This document shows, piece by piece, positions 48,305-57,849 of a stretch of DNA of 64,000 nucleotides. The DNA is from Clostridiales bacterium (GTDB lineage Bacteria > Bacillota > Clostridia > Oscillospirales > Oscillospiraceae): the NCBI GenBank assembly GCA_012521555.1, contig JAAYMC010000052.1, positions 1-64,000 of the forward strand. Reading direction: 5' to 3'. The notes beneath the pieces were generated by a model. It worked only from the letters and a program-made list of their open reading frames with translations. It ran no database searches and was not told where the DNA came from. Position 1 is the first letter of the stretch. Each line of letters starts with the position of its first letter. The translations under genes were made by a program, and so were the position numbers.

Positions 48305-48853
48305 TCAGGCGCCGCGCCTTATATAAAGCGTTATTTTGACGCGCCCGTAATGGTACTCGCGCCCCTTTTCGTAAGGGGGCAAGGGCTCAGGAAGCGGAGT
48401 ATCCGCCTGAGTTTCACAGAGTATTATACCATTTTCCGTCATAATGTCAATTTCCATAATCATTCGCAGGATTTCGCCGATGACGCCGGTGTGGTACGGC
48501 GGGTCGAGGAAGACGAGGTCGAATTTCTCCCCGCTCCGGACGAAAGACTGCGCCAGGGTGCGCACGACGCGCACGTTCGGGCCGTCAAGCCCCGCGCTTT
48601 TCAGGTTCTCGCGCACAAGCCTTATGGCCGCGGGCGACTCGTCCACGAAGACGGCGGACGCGGCCCCCCGGCTGAGCGCCTCGATGCCGAGCTGCCCCGT
48701 CCCGGCAAACAGGTCGAGGACGCGCCGGCCTTCGATGTCGAACTGGATAATGTTGAAAATCGACTCCTTGATCCTGTCGGACGTCGGACGAATGTCCATG
48801 CCGGCGGGCTCCTTAAGCTTTCGCCCGCGGGCGGTGCCGCTGATGACTCTCAT
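48305..48853 (-). CDS. rsmD: 16S rRNA (guanine966-N2)-methyltransferase RsmD
   Basis: MRVISGTARGRKLKEPAGMDIRPTSDRIKESIFNI; VLDLFAGTGQLGIEALSRGA; DLVFLDPPYHTG. Confidence 0.95.
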   Translation of the reverse strand: MRVISGTARGRKLKEPAGMDIRPTSDRIKESIFNIIQFDIEGRRVLDLFAGTGQLGIEALSRGAASAVFVDESPAAIRLVRENLKSAGLDGPNVRVVRTLAQSFVRSGEKFDLVFLDPPYHTGVIGEILRMIMEIDIMTENGIILCETQADTPLPEPLPPYEKGREYHYGRVKITLYIRRGA

Positions 48854-48862
48854 GTTGACCTC

Positions 48863-50731
48863 CTATTCGCCCTCTGATGCGGCCGTCTCCTCCTGCTGCT
48901 CCTTCTCCCCACTTTGTCCGCCAAGTTGCTCCCTTATCCGCTCGGCGACGGGACGCGGCACCACTTCGGACAGCTCCTCCACGCTCGCACCGGCAATCGC
49001 CCTGAGGCTCCCGAAACGCTTGAGGAGCTTTTCCCGCCGCTTTTTGCCCACGCCCTCAATCGCGTCAAGTTTGGATGCGACGGTGCTCTTCGAGCGCAGG
49101 CTCCTGTGGTACTCGATGGCGAAGCGGTGCGTCTCCTCCTGAATCGTGCCGATGAGCGCGAAGACGGCCGGGTTTGCGGCGATGCCGATTTCCTGCCCGT
49201 CGGGCAAAACGAGCGCGCGCGTCCTGTGCCGGGCGTCTTTCACCATGCCGCACACGGGCACATTAAGCCCCTCCTGAATGAGGACGCTCTCGGCCGCGGC
49301 GGCGTGCGCCTGCCCGCCGTCGATGAGCATGAGGTCGGGAAGCGGAGTAAACTTTTCGTCCCCCTCCTTGTAGCGGGCGGCGCGGCGGGAGATAACCTCC
49401 ATCATGCTGTGGTAGTCGTCCTGCCCTTCGAGGGTTTTGATTTTAAACCGCCTGTAGCCGCGCTTGAGCGGCTTGCCTTTGACAAACACCGTCATGGACG
49501 CGACGATGTCGCTCCCGCCGGTGTTGGAGATGTCAAACGCCTCGATGCGCTCGGGCGGCGCGGGGAGCCTGAGCGCCTTTTGAAGCCATTCGAGGGTCTT
49601 GAGCGTCTTTTCCTCGCGCGTCGTGGCGCGCTCCGTCTCCTCGCGGGCGTTAATCTGGGCGCGCTCAATCAGCCGCGCCTTGTCGCCGCGCTTGGGCGCC
49701 TCGATGTACACGCGGTGGCCGCTCGCCTCCGAAAACAGCCGCTCGAGCGGCTCTTTGTCGGGCAGGTCTACCGGGACGCAGATCGTGCGCGGGTAGACGC
49801 CGCGGGTCGCGTAATACTGCCGGAGAAGGCCGGAGACGGCCTCCCCCTCCTCCTCGACGGGCGTTTCGATAATATCGAAGTCCTTGCCGAGGAGGTTGCC
49901 GCCGATGTAGTGGAGCACGACGAAGCAGCTTTTCGCCTCGCCGGTGTAAAAGCCCACGACGTCCGTGTCGGCTTTCGAGCCGGCGACGACGTACTGCCGC
50001 TCCGTCACCTGCAAAACGGCGCGGATGCGGTCGCGCAGCTCGGCGGCGCGCTCAAACTGCAGCGCCTCCGCCGCCGCGTTCATCTCCTCGGTCAGCTGCG
50101 CGACAATCTCGTCGAGCTTGCCCTCGAAAACGGCGACGGCCTGACCGATCCGCTCGCGGTACGCCTCCTTCGACGCGCCGGGGCGGCAGAAGGCGTCGCA
50201 CGTGCCGAGGTGGTGGTTGAGGCACGGCCGCCCCTTGCCGATATCCCGCGGGAACCGGCGGCTGCAGGTGGGCAGGCGGAAGGCCTTGAGCACGGCGTCG
50301 AGCGTCTGGCGCGTGAACGTCCTGCCGCCGTAAGGCCCGAGGTATTTTGCCCCGTCGCCGGCCGGGCGGGAGACGATGGTGAAAACGGGGTACTCCTCGC
50401 GCAGGTCGATGCGCAGGAACGGGTAGGTTTTGTCGTCCCGCAGGAGGATGTTGTAGCGCGGCTGGTGGTGCTTGATGAGGGAGTTTTCCAGCACCAGTGC
50501 CTCGAACTCGGAGCTGGCGACGATGACGTCGAAACTGTGGATTTTCGAGACCATCGCCGCCACTTTCGGCGGGTGGTCGCCGTGGAAATAGCTGCTGACG
50601 CGGTTTTTCAGCGCCTTCGCCTTGCCGACATATATAACATCTCCCGAAGCGTCCATCATAATGTATACGCCGGGCAGAAGCGGCAGGGACAGCGCCTTAT
50701 CGCGCAGCTCCTCAAACGTCATCGCGCGCAC
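48863..50731 (-). CDS. uvrC: Excinuclease ABC subunit C
   Basis: GVYIMMDASGDVIYVGKAKALKNRVSSYF GIY-YIG; FDISNTGGSDIVASMTVFVKGKP; C-terminal HhH. Confidence 0.96.
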   Translation of the reverse strand: MRAMTFEELRDKALSLPLLPGVYIMMDASGDVIYVGKAKALKNRVSSYFHGDHPPKVAAMVSKIHSFDVIVASSEFEALVLENSLIKHHQPRYNILLRDDKTYPFLRIDLREEYPVFTIVSRPAGDGAKYLGPYGGRTFTRQTLDAVLKAFRLPTCSRRFPRDIGKGRPCLNHHLGTCDAFCRPGASKEAYRERIGQAVAVFEGKLDEIVAQLTEEMNAAAEALQFERAAELRDRIRAVLQVTERQYVVAGSKADTDVVGFYTGEAKSCFVVLHYIGGNLLGKDFDIIETPVEEEGEAVSGLLRQYYATRGVYPRTICVPVDLPDKEPLERLFSEASGHRVYIEAPKRGDKARLIERAQINAREETERATTREEKTLKTLEWLQKALRLPAPPERIEAFDISNTGGSDIVASMTVFVKGKPLKRGYRRFKIKTLEGQDDYHSMMEVISRRAARYKEGDEKFTPLPDLMLIDGGQAHAAAAESVLIQEGLNVPVCGMVKDARHRTRALVLPDGQEIGIAANPAVFALIGTIQEETHRFAIEYHRSLRSKSTVASKLDAIEGVGKKRREKLLKRFGSLRAIAGASVEELSEVVPRPVAERIREQLGGQSGEKEQQEETAASEGE

Positions 50732-50881
50732 CTCCTTTCATGGCTTTCATGTAAGTTGTTATTATGGCACAATTTCAGGAAAAAGTGAAGACCGCGGCAT
50801 AAAGTTTTCCCGGTGGACAAGGTTTTACGCCGCCGTATATAATGAGCTCATAAAATTCCGCCCGGTATACGGGCGAAAGCG

Positions 50882-51178
50882 GTGAATACAATGACGACCG
50901 TGTCGGCAAAGCTCACCTTTTTCATCCCACACGCCCTGACCCTAAAGGACAAGCGCCAGATTGCCCGCAGCCTCATGGACAAGGCCCGCAGCCGCTTTAA
51001 CGCGTCCGTCGCGGAGGTGGACACGCTGGACCTCCACCAGACGCTCACCGTCGGCGTTGCGGTCGTCTCCGGCGACTTGAGCCACGCGCGGCGCTGCATG
51101 GACGAGATCATCCGCTTCATGGAGGCGCACGCCAACGCCGAGCTCATATCCTGCGAGCGGGACGAGGCCGCGCTTTAG
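50882..51178 (+). CDS. DUF503/YlxP-like protein
   Basis: TLKDKRQIARSLMDKARSRFNASVAEVDTLDLHQTLTVGVAVVSGD. Confidence 0.85.
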   Translation: MNTMTTVSAKLTFFIPHALTLKDKRQIARSLMDKARSRFNASVAEVDTLDLHQTLTVGVAVVSGDLSHARRCMDEIIRFMEAHANAELISCERDEAAL

Positions 51179-51229
51179 CGCCGGAGGGACGCTCAAGCGA
51201 CACGCGTTTTAACGGAAGGGCGGCATCTC

Positions 51230-51541
51230 ATGGAAGACGTAAAGATCTATAAAAACCCGAACTGCAAGAGGGTCAGGGGCAGCCACATCCTGGAGGTCAG
51301 CTGCGCCTACTGCGGGTGCTTTATCGCGCGGTACCAGAAGGTCGGCGAGAGCAACCTTGTCAAAATGTATAACGAGCGGATTATCGAGGGCTCCATCGAT
51401 TTCTCGCAGTACCACGGCGCGCTGTTTTGCCCCCGCTGCGGCCGGCAGATCGCCACGCGCTACATCACGAAAATGGACAAAAAGGAAGCGTACCGCCTCA
51501 TCCGGTCGGCGTTCCACAAAAGAAAGGTGCAAAGCGTATAG
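51230..51541 (+). CDS. Uncharacterised small zinc-ribbon protein
   Basis: 103 aa, basic, two CxxC pairs (SCAYCGCF, FCPRCGRQ). Confidence 0.6.
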   Translation: MEDVKIYKNPNCKRVRGSHILEVSCAYCGCFIARYQKVGESNLVKMYNERIIEGSIDFSQYHGALFCPRCGRQIATRYITKMDKKEAYRLIRSAFHKRKVQSV

Positions 51542-51587
51542 CCTCAAGGTCACCGCGCCGCGCCGTCCGCCGCGCCTTATAAACACG

Positions 51588-51622
51588 CAAAAACAGGTCT
51601 GCCTTTTGAGCAGACCTGTTTG
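51588..51622. terminator. Bidirectional intrinsic terminator between convergent genes
   Basis: AAACAGGTCTGC CTTTTGA GCAGACCTGTTT. Confidence 0.85.
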
Positions 51623-51634
51623 TTGCTTTCTTTA

Positions 51635-51898
51635 TTATTCGGCGAAATCCGATTCAATCAGCTTGCACAGGGTTTCGACGGCCTGCACCTCGTCCGGCCC
51701 GTCGCCGATGATGTTGATGGTGGCGCCTTTCGCCACGCCCAGCGAGAGAACGCCGAGCAGACTCTTCGCGTTGACTTTTCGGTCGTCTTTTTCGATCCAG
51801 ATGCTGCACTTAAACTCATTGGCTTTCTGGATCAAGAAGGTTGCAGGTCTGGCGTGCAGCCCGACCTGATTGGTCACTGTCGCTTTCTTAATGTACAT
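51635..51898 (-). CDS. HPr-family phosphocarrier protein
   Basis: GLHARPATFL (His15 present), KSLLGVLSLGV (Ser46 region), 87 aa. Confidence 0.93.
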   Translation of the reverse strand: MYIKKATVTNQVGLHARPATFLIQKANEFKCSIWIEKDDRKVNAKSLLGVLSLGVAKGATINIIGDGPDEVQAVETLCKLIESDFAE

Positions 51899-51950
51899 GC
51901 GCGTACCTCCCCAATATTACCGAAGAAAAGACCAACGGCTTTCTCCCTAC

Positions 51951-51979
51951 ACTTTACCAACGTTTCCTGTGAGCGTCAA
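51951..51979 (-). promoter_or_regulatory. Predicted sigma-A promoter of the HPr gene
   Basis: Reverse strand TTGACG, 17-bp spacer, TAAAGT. Confidence 0.6.
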
Positions 51980-51981
51980 GC

Positions 51982-51998
51982 TGATTTTTCAAAAATCA
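51982..51998. promoter_or_regulatory. Perfect palindrome (candidate operator) abutting the HPr -35 box
   Basis: TGATTTTT C AAAAATCA; second half-site copy CAAAAATCAT at 52010-52019, 20 bp from the CAAAAATCAT at 51990-51999. Confidence 0.5.
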
Positions 51999-52045
51999 TG
52001 TTATTTTACCAAAAATCATTTCCAGTTTATGGTTGTTGCCAAAAC

Positions 52046-54439
52046 CTATTTCAGCTCGACAATGGTCACGCCCGTCTCGCCTTCGCCGAACCGCCCGAGG
52101 CGGAAACGCGCCACGCCCGGCTCGTTGCGAAGCGCCGCGTGGACGGCCGCGCGCAGTGCCCCCGTCCCCTTCCCGTGGATGATGGTGACGGTGTTGAGCC
52201 GCGCCATGCGCGCGCTGTCGAGGTATTTCTCCAGCACCGGGATGGCTTCGTCGGCCGTCATGCCCCGCAGGTCAAGCTCCGGCGACACGCCGGCGGACGG
52301 CTCCTTTGCCGCGGCCGACGCGATGAGCTTTTTGATGTTCTTCTCCGTATGCCCTTCCAGCAGCTCCACCTCGTCGGGCCTGGCCGTGACCTTCATGACG
52401 CCGGCCTGAAGCGTGAGCGCCCCGTCGGGTCCGATCTCGATGACGTCCGCCTCCACGCCGAGGGCCAAAAGGCGCACGCGGTCGCCCGGGACGATGGCGC
52501 GCTTGGGCTTCTCCCCCGGGCGCGGCGCGTCGTCCCGCCCGGCAAGGCGGCTTTCCGCTTCGTTGAGGCGGCGGAACACTTCGGCGCGCTTTTCGTTCGC
52601 CTTCTGCCAGTTTTCGTCCTTTACGGCGCTGCGGCGGATCTGGCGGATGGCGCGCATGGCCGCTTCCGCCTCCCCGCGGGCAAGACGCAGGATACTCTGC
52701 GCCTCCCGCCGCGCCACGCTCGCCGCCTTTTCCCGCTCCCGCGCGGCGGCGGCGCGGTCCTTTTCGGCTTCGGCGGCCTTCTCCCGCGCCTCCATGAGAA
52801 GGCGCTGCGTCTCGGCGCGCTCGGCTTCAATCGCCTGCCGGGTACGCTCGAGGCTTTCCAGGATGTCCTCAAAGGCGGCGTTTTCTGTGCCGACGCGCGC
52901 CCGCGCGTCGTCGATGATTTCCTTCGGCAGCCCCAGCCTCTCCGAAATGGCAAAGGCGTTTGACTTGCCGGGGATGCCGATGAGCAGCCTGTATGTCGGC
53001 CGGAGCGTCTCCACGTCAAACTCGCACGAGGCGTTGACGACGCCCGGCGTGGTCAGGGCGTAGGCCTTCAGTTCCGCGTAGTGCGTCGTGGCGGCGACGT
53101 ACGCGCCCATCGCCCGCGCCCGCTCGATGATGGCGACGGCGAGGGCCGCCCCCTCCGCCGGGTCCGTACCCGCCCCCAGCTCGTCAAAGAGCAGCAGGGA
53201 GCCGGGCACGCACTCTTCAAAGATGCCCGCGATGTTGACGATGTGGGAGGAGAACGTCGATAGCGACTGCTCGATGGACTGCTCGTCCCCGATGTCGGCA
53301 AGGATTTTCGGGTAGACCGGCAGGCGGCTGCCGTCCCCGACCGGGATGTGCAGCCCGCAGTAGGTCATGGCGGAGAGGAGCCCGAGCGTCTTGAGCGTGA
53401 CCGTCTTGCCGCCCGTGTTCGGGCCGGTGATGACGAGCGTGTCAAACCCGTTTTCCTCCGGCTTCCCGCCGAGGCGGATGTCGATGGGCACGGCCGTTTT
53501 CGGATCCAAAAGCGGGTGCCGCGCGCGGTAAAGCGCGAGCCTGTCGTCCGCGGAGAGCTCCGGCGCGCAGGCGCGCAGGCGGTACGAGAGCTTTGCCTTC
53601 GCGAATATCAGGTCTAGCTGCACGAGGATTTCGTAGTTTCGGATAATGTCCTCCCCGAAATGGGCGCACTCGGCGGACAGCATCGCGAGGATGCGCTCGA
53701 TTTCCTTCTTCTCCCGGGCCTGCAGCTCGCGCAGCTCGTTGTTGAGCTCGACGACGGCCATCGGCTCGATAAAGAGCGTCGCGCCCGAGGCGGACACGTC
53801 GTGCACGAGCCCCGGCACCGCCCCTTTCTGCTCGGCCTTGACGGGGACGACGTAGCGGTCGCTGCGCATCGTGACAATCGGCTCCTGAAGCGCCTTCGAA
53901 TACGCCGGGGAGGCGATGATGCGCTGGAGCGTCTGGCGGATTTTGTCCCCCGCTATGCGGATGTGGCGGCGGATGTCGGCAAGCTCTGAGCTGGCGCTGT
54001 CGGCGATTTCATCCTCCGCCACGATGCAGGAGGAGATTTTCGACTCGAGGTATTTGTTCACCACGATGGCGTCAAAAAGCCCGTCGATGACGGTGCGCTC
54101 GGCCCTGTCCCCCGCCGCGAAGGCGCTCGCGTCCGCCGACGCGCGCAAAAGCGCGGCGATGGCCAGCAGCTCCGTTGTGCTCAGCACGCCGCCCATGTCG
54201 GCGCGGCGGATGGACGCGCGCACGTCGGTCACCCCGCCGAAGGAGGGGCTGCCGCGCACCGCCATGAGATGTTTCGCCGCCGTCGTCTCGGCAAGGCGGT
54301 ATTCGATTTCTTCGCGCGTCCCGGCGGGCCTCAGTTCCCGCGCCGCCGCGCGCGCCTCCTCGCTCACCGCTTCGTTTGCCAGCATCTCCAAAACGGCCGG
54401 CAGCTCAAGCGTGACAAGCGATTTTTCATAGAGCGTCAT
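52046..54439 (-). CDS. mutS2: Endonuclease MutS2
   Basis: VITGPNTGGKTVTLKTLGLLSAMTYCGLHIP; C-terminal Smr domain LDLRGMTADEAIPVLEKYLD...HGKGTGALR. Confidence 0.96.
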   Translation of the reverse strand: MTLYEKSLVTLELPAVLEMLANEAVSEEARAAARELRPAGTREEIEYRLAETTAAKHLMAVRGSPSFGGVTDVRASIRRADMGGVLSTTELLAIAALLRASADASAFAAGDRAERTVIDGLFDAIVVNKYLESKISSCIVAEDEIADSASSELADIRRHIRIAGDKIRQTLQRIIASPAYSKALQEPIVTMRSDRYVVPVKAEQKGAVPGLVHDVSASGATLFIEPMAVVELNNELRELQAREKKEIERILAMLSAECAHFGEDIIRNYEILVQLDLIFAKAKLSYRLRACAPELSADDRLALYRARHPLLDPKTAVPIDIRLGGKPEENGFDTLVITGPNTGGKTVTLKTLGLLSAMTYCGLHIPVGDGSRLPVYPKILADIGDEQSIEQSLSTFSSHIVNIAGIFEECVPGSLLLFDELGAGTDPAEGAALAVAIIERARAMGAYVAATTHYAELKAYALTTPGVVNASCEFDVETLRPTYRLLIGIPGKSNAFAISERLGLPKEIIDDARARVGTENAAFEDILESLERTRQAIEAERAETQRLLMEAREKAAEAEKDRAAAAREREKAASVARREAQSILRLARGEAEAAMRAIRQIRRSAVKDENWQKANEKRAEVFRRLNEAESRLAGRDDAPRPGEKPKRAIVPGDRVRLLALGVEADVIEIGPDGALTLQAGVMKVTARPDEVELLEGHTEKNIKKLIASAAAKEPSAGVSPELDLRGMTADEAIPVLEKYLDSARMARLNTVTIIHGKGTGALRAAVHAALRNEPGVARFRLGRFGEGETGVTIVELK

Positions 54440-54460
54440 TGTCTAAAATTCCCTTTCCAG

Positions 54461-54492
54461 CCCGGCGCCGCTTACGGCGCCGGGTTTTTATC
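54461..54492 (+). terminator. Plus-strand-facing terminator hairpin overlapping the recO stop codon (antisense to the operon)
   Basis: CCCGGCGCCG CTTA CGGCGCCGGG TTTTTATC; 10-bp perfect stem. Confidence 0.75.
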
Positions 54493-55290
54493 TGTATCTT
54501 CCGGCTTTTTTCCCTTTTCGGGCGGCGTTTTCGCCCCATCCGCCGCTATTCCTTCGGACACGCTTTTGTAGTACTCCAGCGTTTTAAACCGGCGGCCGAG
54601 CTGATGCATGGCGTACGCCTCGCAGGCCGCCGAAAAGCGCCTGAGCGCCGGCTCCTGAAGCCTAAACGAGAATACGCGGCGCGGCGCGGCGTCCAGCACG
54701 AAGCGCATCGCCTCAAGCGAGCCCTCGCACAGCTTCTCGTACGCCTCCCCCGGCTTTTTGCAGCGCAGGCAGGAAAGCGCGCCCTCGTCGAGGAGCAGCA
54801 CAGGGTCATTTGCCGGCTCCCCGCAGCGGGCGCAGGCGGCAAGGGACGGCGCGTAGCCGGATATGAGCATGATCCGCAGCTCAAAGACGGCTTTGACAAG
54901 GCGCATGTCGCGCTTTCCTTCGCTGAGCAGATACAGGGCGTTGAGGCCAAAAGACAAAAGCTCCGGATTGGGCACGTCCTCGTCCGCGACGGCCTCCAGC
55001 AGCTCGGCAAAATACGCGCCGAGGGAATAGCGGGCAAGGTCATGGGTCAGCCCCGGGAACAGCTCGACGGGCTGCGCTTCCGTCAGCGTGTAGCGGTCGC
55101 GGTGGACGAAAAGCGTCATCTCCGAGAGCATCAGCGGCTGCGCCGCCGCGGCGATGCGGCTGCCCCGCCGCCGCGCGCCCCGGGCGGCGACGGTGATTTT
55201 CCCGTGCGTGGACGTCAAAACGGTGAGAATCTTGCTCGACTCCCTGTACGGCGCTTCCCTGAGCACAAGGCCCGTCGTGTTTATGTACAT
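54472..55290 (-). CDS. recO: DNA repair protein RecO
   Basis: MYINTTGLVLREAPYRESSKILTVLTSTHGKITVAARGARR; CARCGE...CLRC; start at ATG 55290. Confidence 0.92.
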   Translation of the reverse strand: MYINTTGLVLREAPYRESSKILTVLTSTHGKITVAARGARRRGSRIAAAAQPLMLSEMTLFVHRDRYTLTEAQPVELFPGLTHDLARYSLGAYFAELLEAVADEDVPNPELLSFGLNALYLLSEGKRDMRLVKAVFELRIMLISGYAPSLAACARCGEPANDPVLLLDEGALSCLRCKKPGEAYEKLCEGSLEAMRFVLDAAPRRVFSFRLQEPALRRFSAACEAYAMHQLGRRFKTLEYYKSVSEGIAADGAKTPPEKGKKPEDTDKNPAP

Positions 55291-55368
55291 GGCCGCTCCC
55301 CATTCCGGTGTTGAGTTTCCGCTTTTTAGCCGCCCCGGCCGCATGGCCGAAAGGCGGCTTTGCTTATC

Positions 55369-55506
55369 CTATTGCGCCGCGTCCTTGTCGGCTTTGCCGT
55401 CCTCCCGCTCTTTCTCATCGGCGGATGCGGCTTTTTTCGCGTAAAGGAGATAGTACGCGATGTCGCCCGTCTCGGCGAACAGATCCCAAAACTTATCGGC
55501 CGACAT
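55369..55506 (-). CDS. YqzL-like small protein, absent from the supplied ORF track
   Basis: Reverse strand: MSADKFWDLFAETGDIAYYLLYAKKAASADEKEREDGKADKDAAQ; RBS GGAGGG 6 nt before ATG; immediately upstream of recO as for YqzL. Confidence 0.75.
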   Translation of the reverse strand: MSADKFWDLFAETGDIAYYLLYAKKAASADEKEREDGKADKDAAQ

Positions 55507-55737
55507 CTTCATCCCTCCGATGTCTTAAAGTTTCTCTGACCTTTAGTGTTCATCTGTCCGCCGGCGAATATTTGCGGTAATATTTGCGCTGGTTTGAAAA
55601 AGTTTAAGCGTGAAAGACGCGCGTTTATTAAATCTTTTCCAGTTTGAAGTCATTATAGCACGTCCCGGAAAAGTCTCGCAACAAGGTTTGCGCATGCCGC
55701 CGCGGCTGCAAAGGCTTCTTCATGCGCACTATCCAAT

Positions 55738-55778
55738 AGAAAAAGGAAGCGCCTTGAGTCAAAGCGCTTCCTTTATTT
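55738..55778 (-). terminator. Intrinsic terminator downstream of the chemoreceptor gene
   Basis: AAAGGAAGCGC / GCGCTTCCTTT stem with T-tracts both ways. Confidence 0.8.
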
Positions 55779-55824
55779 TGCGAGAAAACGTGCCGGAAAA
55801 CGTTTAGCCTGTCTCGGATTTTGG

Positions 55825-57537
55825 CTAGCCGGCCTTCAATAGCGCGGCGCTTTCGTCGGTGCTCTTGGTTTTGAATGCCGCGACCATCTGTTTTAAGGAT
55901 TCGGCCTGGCTGGACAGCTCCTCGCTGGCCGCCGCGCTCTCTTCCGACGTCGCGGAGTTTTCCTGCACGACCTGCGACACCAGGCTGATGCCCTCGTTGA
56001 TCTGGGCGATGGCGGCGGCCTGTTCGTTCGAGGCGGCGTTGATCTCTTTCATCAGATTGGACACAGCGTCGACGTCCTTGATAATCCTGCCGACGGCTTC
56101 GGCCGTTTCGCTGGCGATCCGGCTGCCGTCCTCAATCTTTTTAATCGAATCTTCGATGTAAGCCGTCGTGTTCTTGACGGCTTCGGCCGACCGCGCCGCG
56201 AGGTTCCTCACTTCCTCCGCGACGACGGCAAAGCCCTTGCCGGCGGCGCCGGCGCGTGCGGCCTCCACGGCGGCGTTGAGCGCGAGGATATTCGTCTGGA
56301 AGGCGATATCGTCGATGACCTTGATGATTTTGCCCACGTTGCCCGACGACTCGCTGATCTTTGTCATCGCGTCCAGCATTTCCTGGATGTGTCTGCTCAC
56401 GACAGCCGCATAATTTTTGACTTCTTCCGCCGCCTTGTTGGCGTGGCTCGCGCTCTCAGCGTTTGACTTCGTCTGGGACGCGACTTCCTCGATCGACGCC
56501 GTCAGCTCCTCGATGGAGCTGGCCTGTTCCGTCGCGCCCTGAGAGAGCTGCACGCTGGAGTCGGCGATTTGCCGCGCGCCCGCCGAAACCTGGTCGGCCG
56601 CCGTCATGATGTCCCGCACGAGGCGGTTGAGATTCCGCACCATCTGGGCGAGCTTCTGCCCGAGCAGGTCTTTGTCGGAGCGGATGCGAACGTCTACGGT
56701 CAGGTCGCCGTCGGCAATCCGCTCAATCGTCTCGGCCTGTTCCTTCGTGCTGTCGATGACCTTGGAAAACGAGTCGGCCATCTGTCCGATTTCGTCCTTC
56801 GTGTAGATGGTCCTATGTATTTCCGTGTCGCCCAGGGCAAGCCGTTCAGCCGCCGCGGCGATTCTCCTGATCGGGACGGTGATTCGTCTTGACAGCCAGA
56901 TGCCCGTCACAACGGCCAGAATAATGCCGGCCGCCATGAAGGCGACCATGAGGATTTTGGATTCATTCGCCAGTCTGGCGTTGCTCTCCGCCCTGATGCC
57001 GGCGTTCCGGCTGTTGTACTCCATGAGCTTTGTCAGGCCGTCGCGCATCGCGTCTCCGGATTCCTTCGCGTCTTCGAGCAGCAGCTTCTCGGCTCTCGTA
57101 TACTGCCCGCTCTGGATATACCCGACCGCCTGCTGCACGTAAGACTTAAACGTCCCCCAGCTGGTATTGACCGCATCAAAGAGCTGGCGGTCTTCCTCCG
57201 TGATGATGTCCTCTTCGTACGCCGCAAGGTCCGTGTCGATGGTCTCGATAAAGGCGTTAATATTCCCCGCGTATTCGTCCGCCAGACTGTCGTCTTTAAG
57301 CATGATGATTTCCGCGAGGTTATATTTGAGCCTCTGGTAATAGATTGCCGCGTCGTCCGCGCTTTTGATGCCCAGCGTGTTCCCTTCATACAAAAGATTG
57401 TCGGCAGCCGAAATCCTGCTGATGCTGTATAAACCGACACCTCCCACAACCGCGCAAAGAAAGGCGATGAAAAGGAACCCGAGTATCAGCTTGGCCGACA
57501 GCTTGAGGTTGTTGTACGACTCTCTCAATTTGCTCAT
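55825..57537 (-). CDS. Methyl-accepting chemotaxis protein (4HB-type sensor, HAMP, MA signalling domain)
   Basis: Two TMs, HAMP ([21 protein letters not shown]), signalling hairpin tip [41 protein letters not shown]. Confidence 0.95.
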   Translation of the reverse strand: MSKLRESYNNLKLSAKLILGFLFIAFLCAVVGGVGLYSISRISAADNLLYEGNTLGIKSADDAAIYYQRLKYNLAEIIMLKDDSLADEYAGNINAFIETIDTDLAAYEEDIITEEDRQLFDAVNTSWGTFKSYVQQAVGYIQSGQYTRAEKLLLEDAKESGDAMRDGLTKLMEYNSRNAGIRAESNARLANESKILMVAFMAAGIILAVVTGIWLSRRITVPIRRIAAAAERLALGDTEIHRTIYTKDEIGQMADSFSKVIDSTKEQAETIERIADGDLTVDVRIRSDKDLLGQKLAQMVRNLNRLVRDIMTAADQVSAGARQIADSSVQLSQGATEQASSIEELTASIEEVASQTKSNAESASHANKAAEEVKNYAAVVSRHIQEMLDAMTKISESSGNVGKIIKVIDDIAFQTNILALNAAVEAARAGAAGKGFAVVAEEVRNLAARSAEAVKNTTAYIEDSIKKIEDGSRIASETAEAVGRIIKDVDAVSNLMKEINAASNEQAAAIAQINEGISLVSQVVQENSATSEESAAASEELSSQAESLKQMVAAFKTKSTDESAALLKAG

Positions 57538-57849
57538 TATGCTTTCCCACTACTCCTTCTTCTTTAAGCTTTTTCCTTACAAATCAGCCGCGTCGGGGGA
57601 TTATTTTCTATCGGAAGTTTCCAACGGTATCACAACGCGCTCACCTCTTCCTCCAAACCCTTTTTGCATCCCATATTTTTATCGGGTCAATTGTAAATCG
57701 CTAACAGTGAACAAAACCGTGAACATTTGTTTATTATTTTATTTTAAAATCTCCAGAAACGCACCGTTTTGTCTCAATAAATGCACCGTTTTAGTTCCTG
57801 AAAGCCCGCCTGCAGCGGCCACTTGCCTTTCGCGCCGGCCAATAAAAAC

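Noticed and set aside
48914-50788. 624-aa plus-strand ORF opposite uvrC
   Set aside because: Exactly antisense to a confident uvrC; low-information Arg/Leu/Val/His composition; no RBS or domain recognised.
51620-52963. 447-aa plus-strand ORF opposite HPr and mutS2
   Set aside because: Antisense shadow of two confident genes; crosses an intergenic region with no supporting start.
57540-57650. Possible sigma-D (sigma-28) promoter for the chemoreceptor gene
   Set aside because: A CCGATA core is present on the reverse strand but no TAAA -35 at the right spacing.
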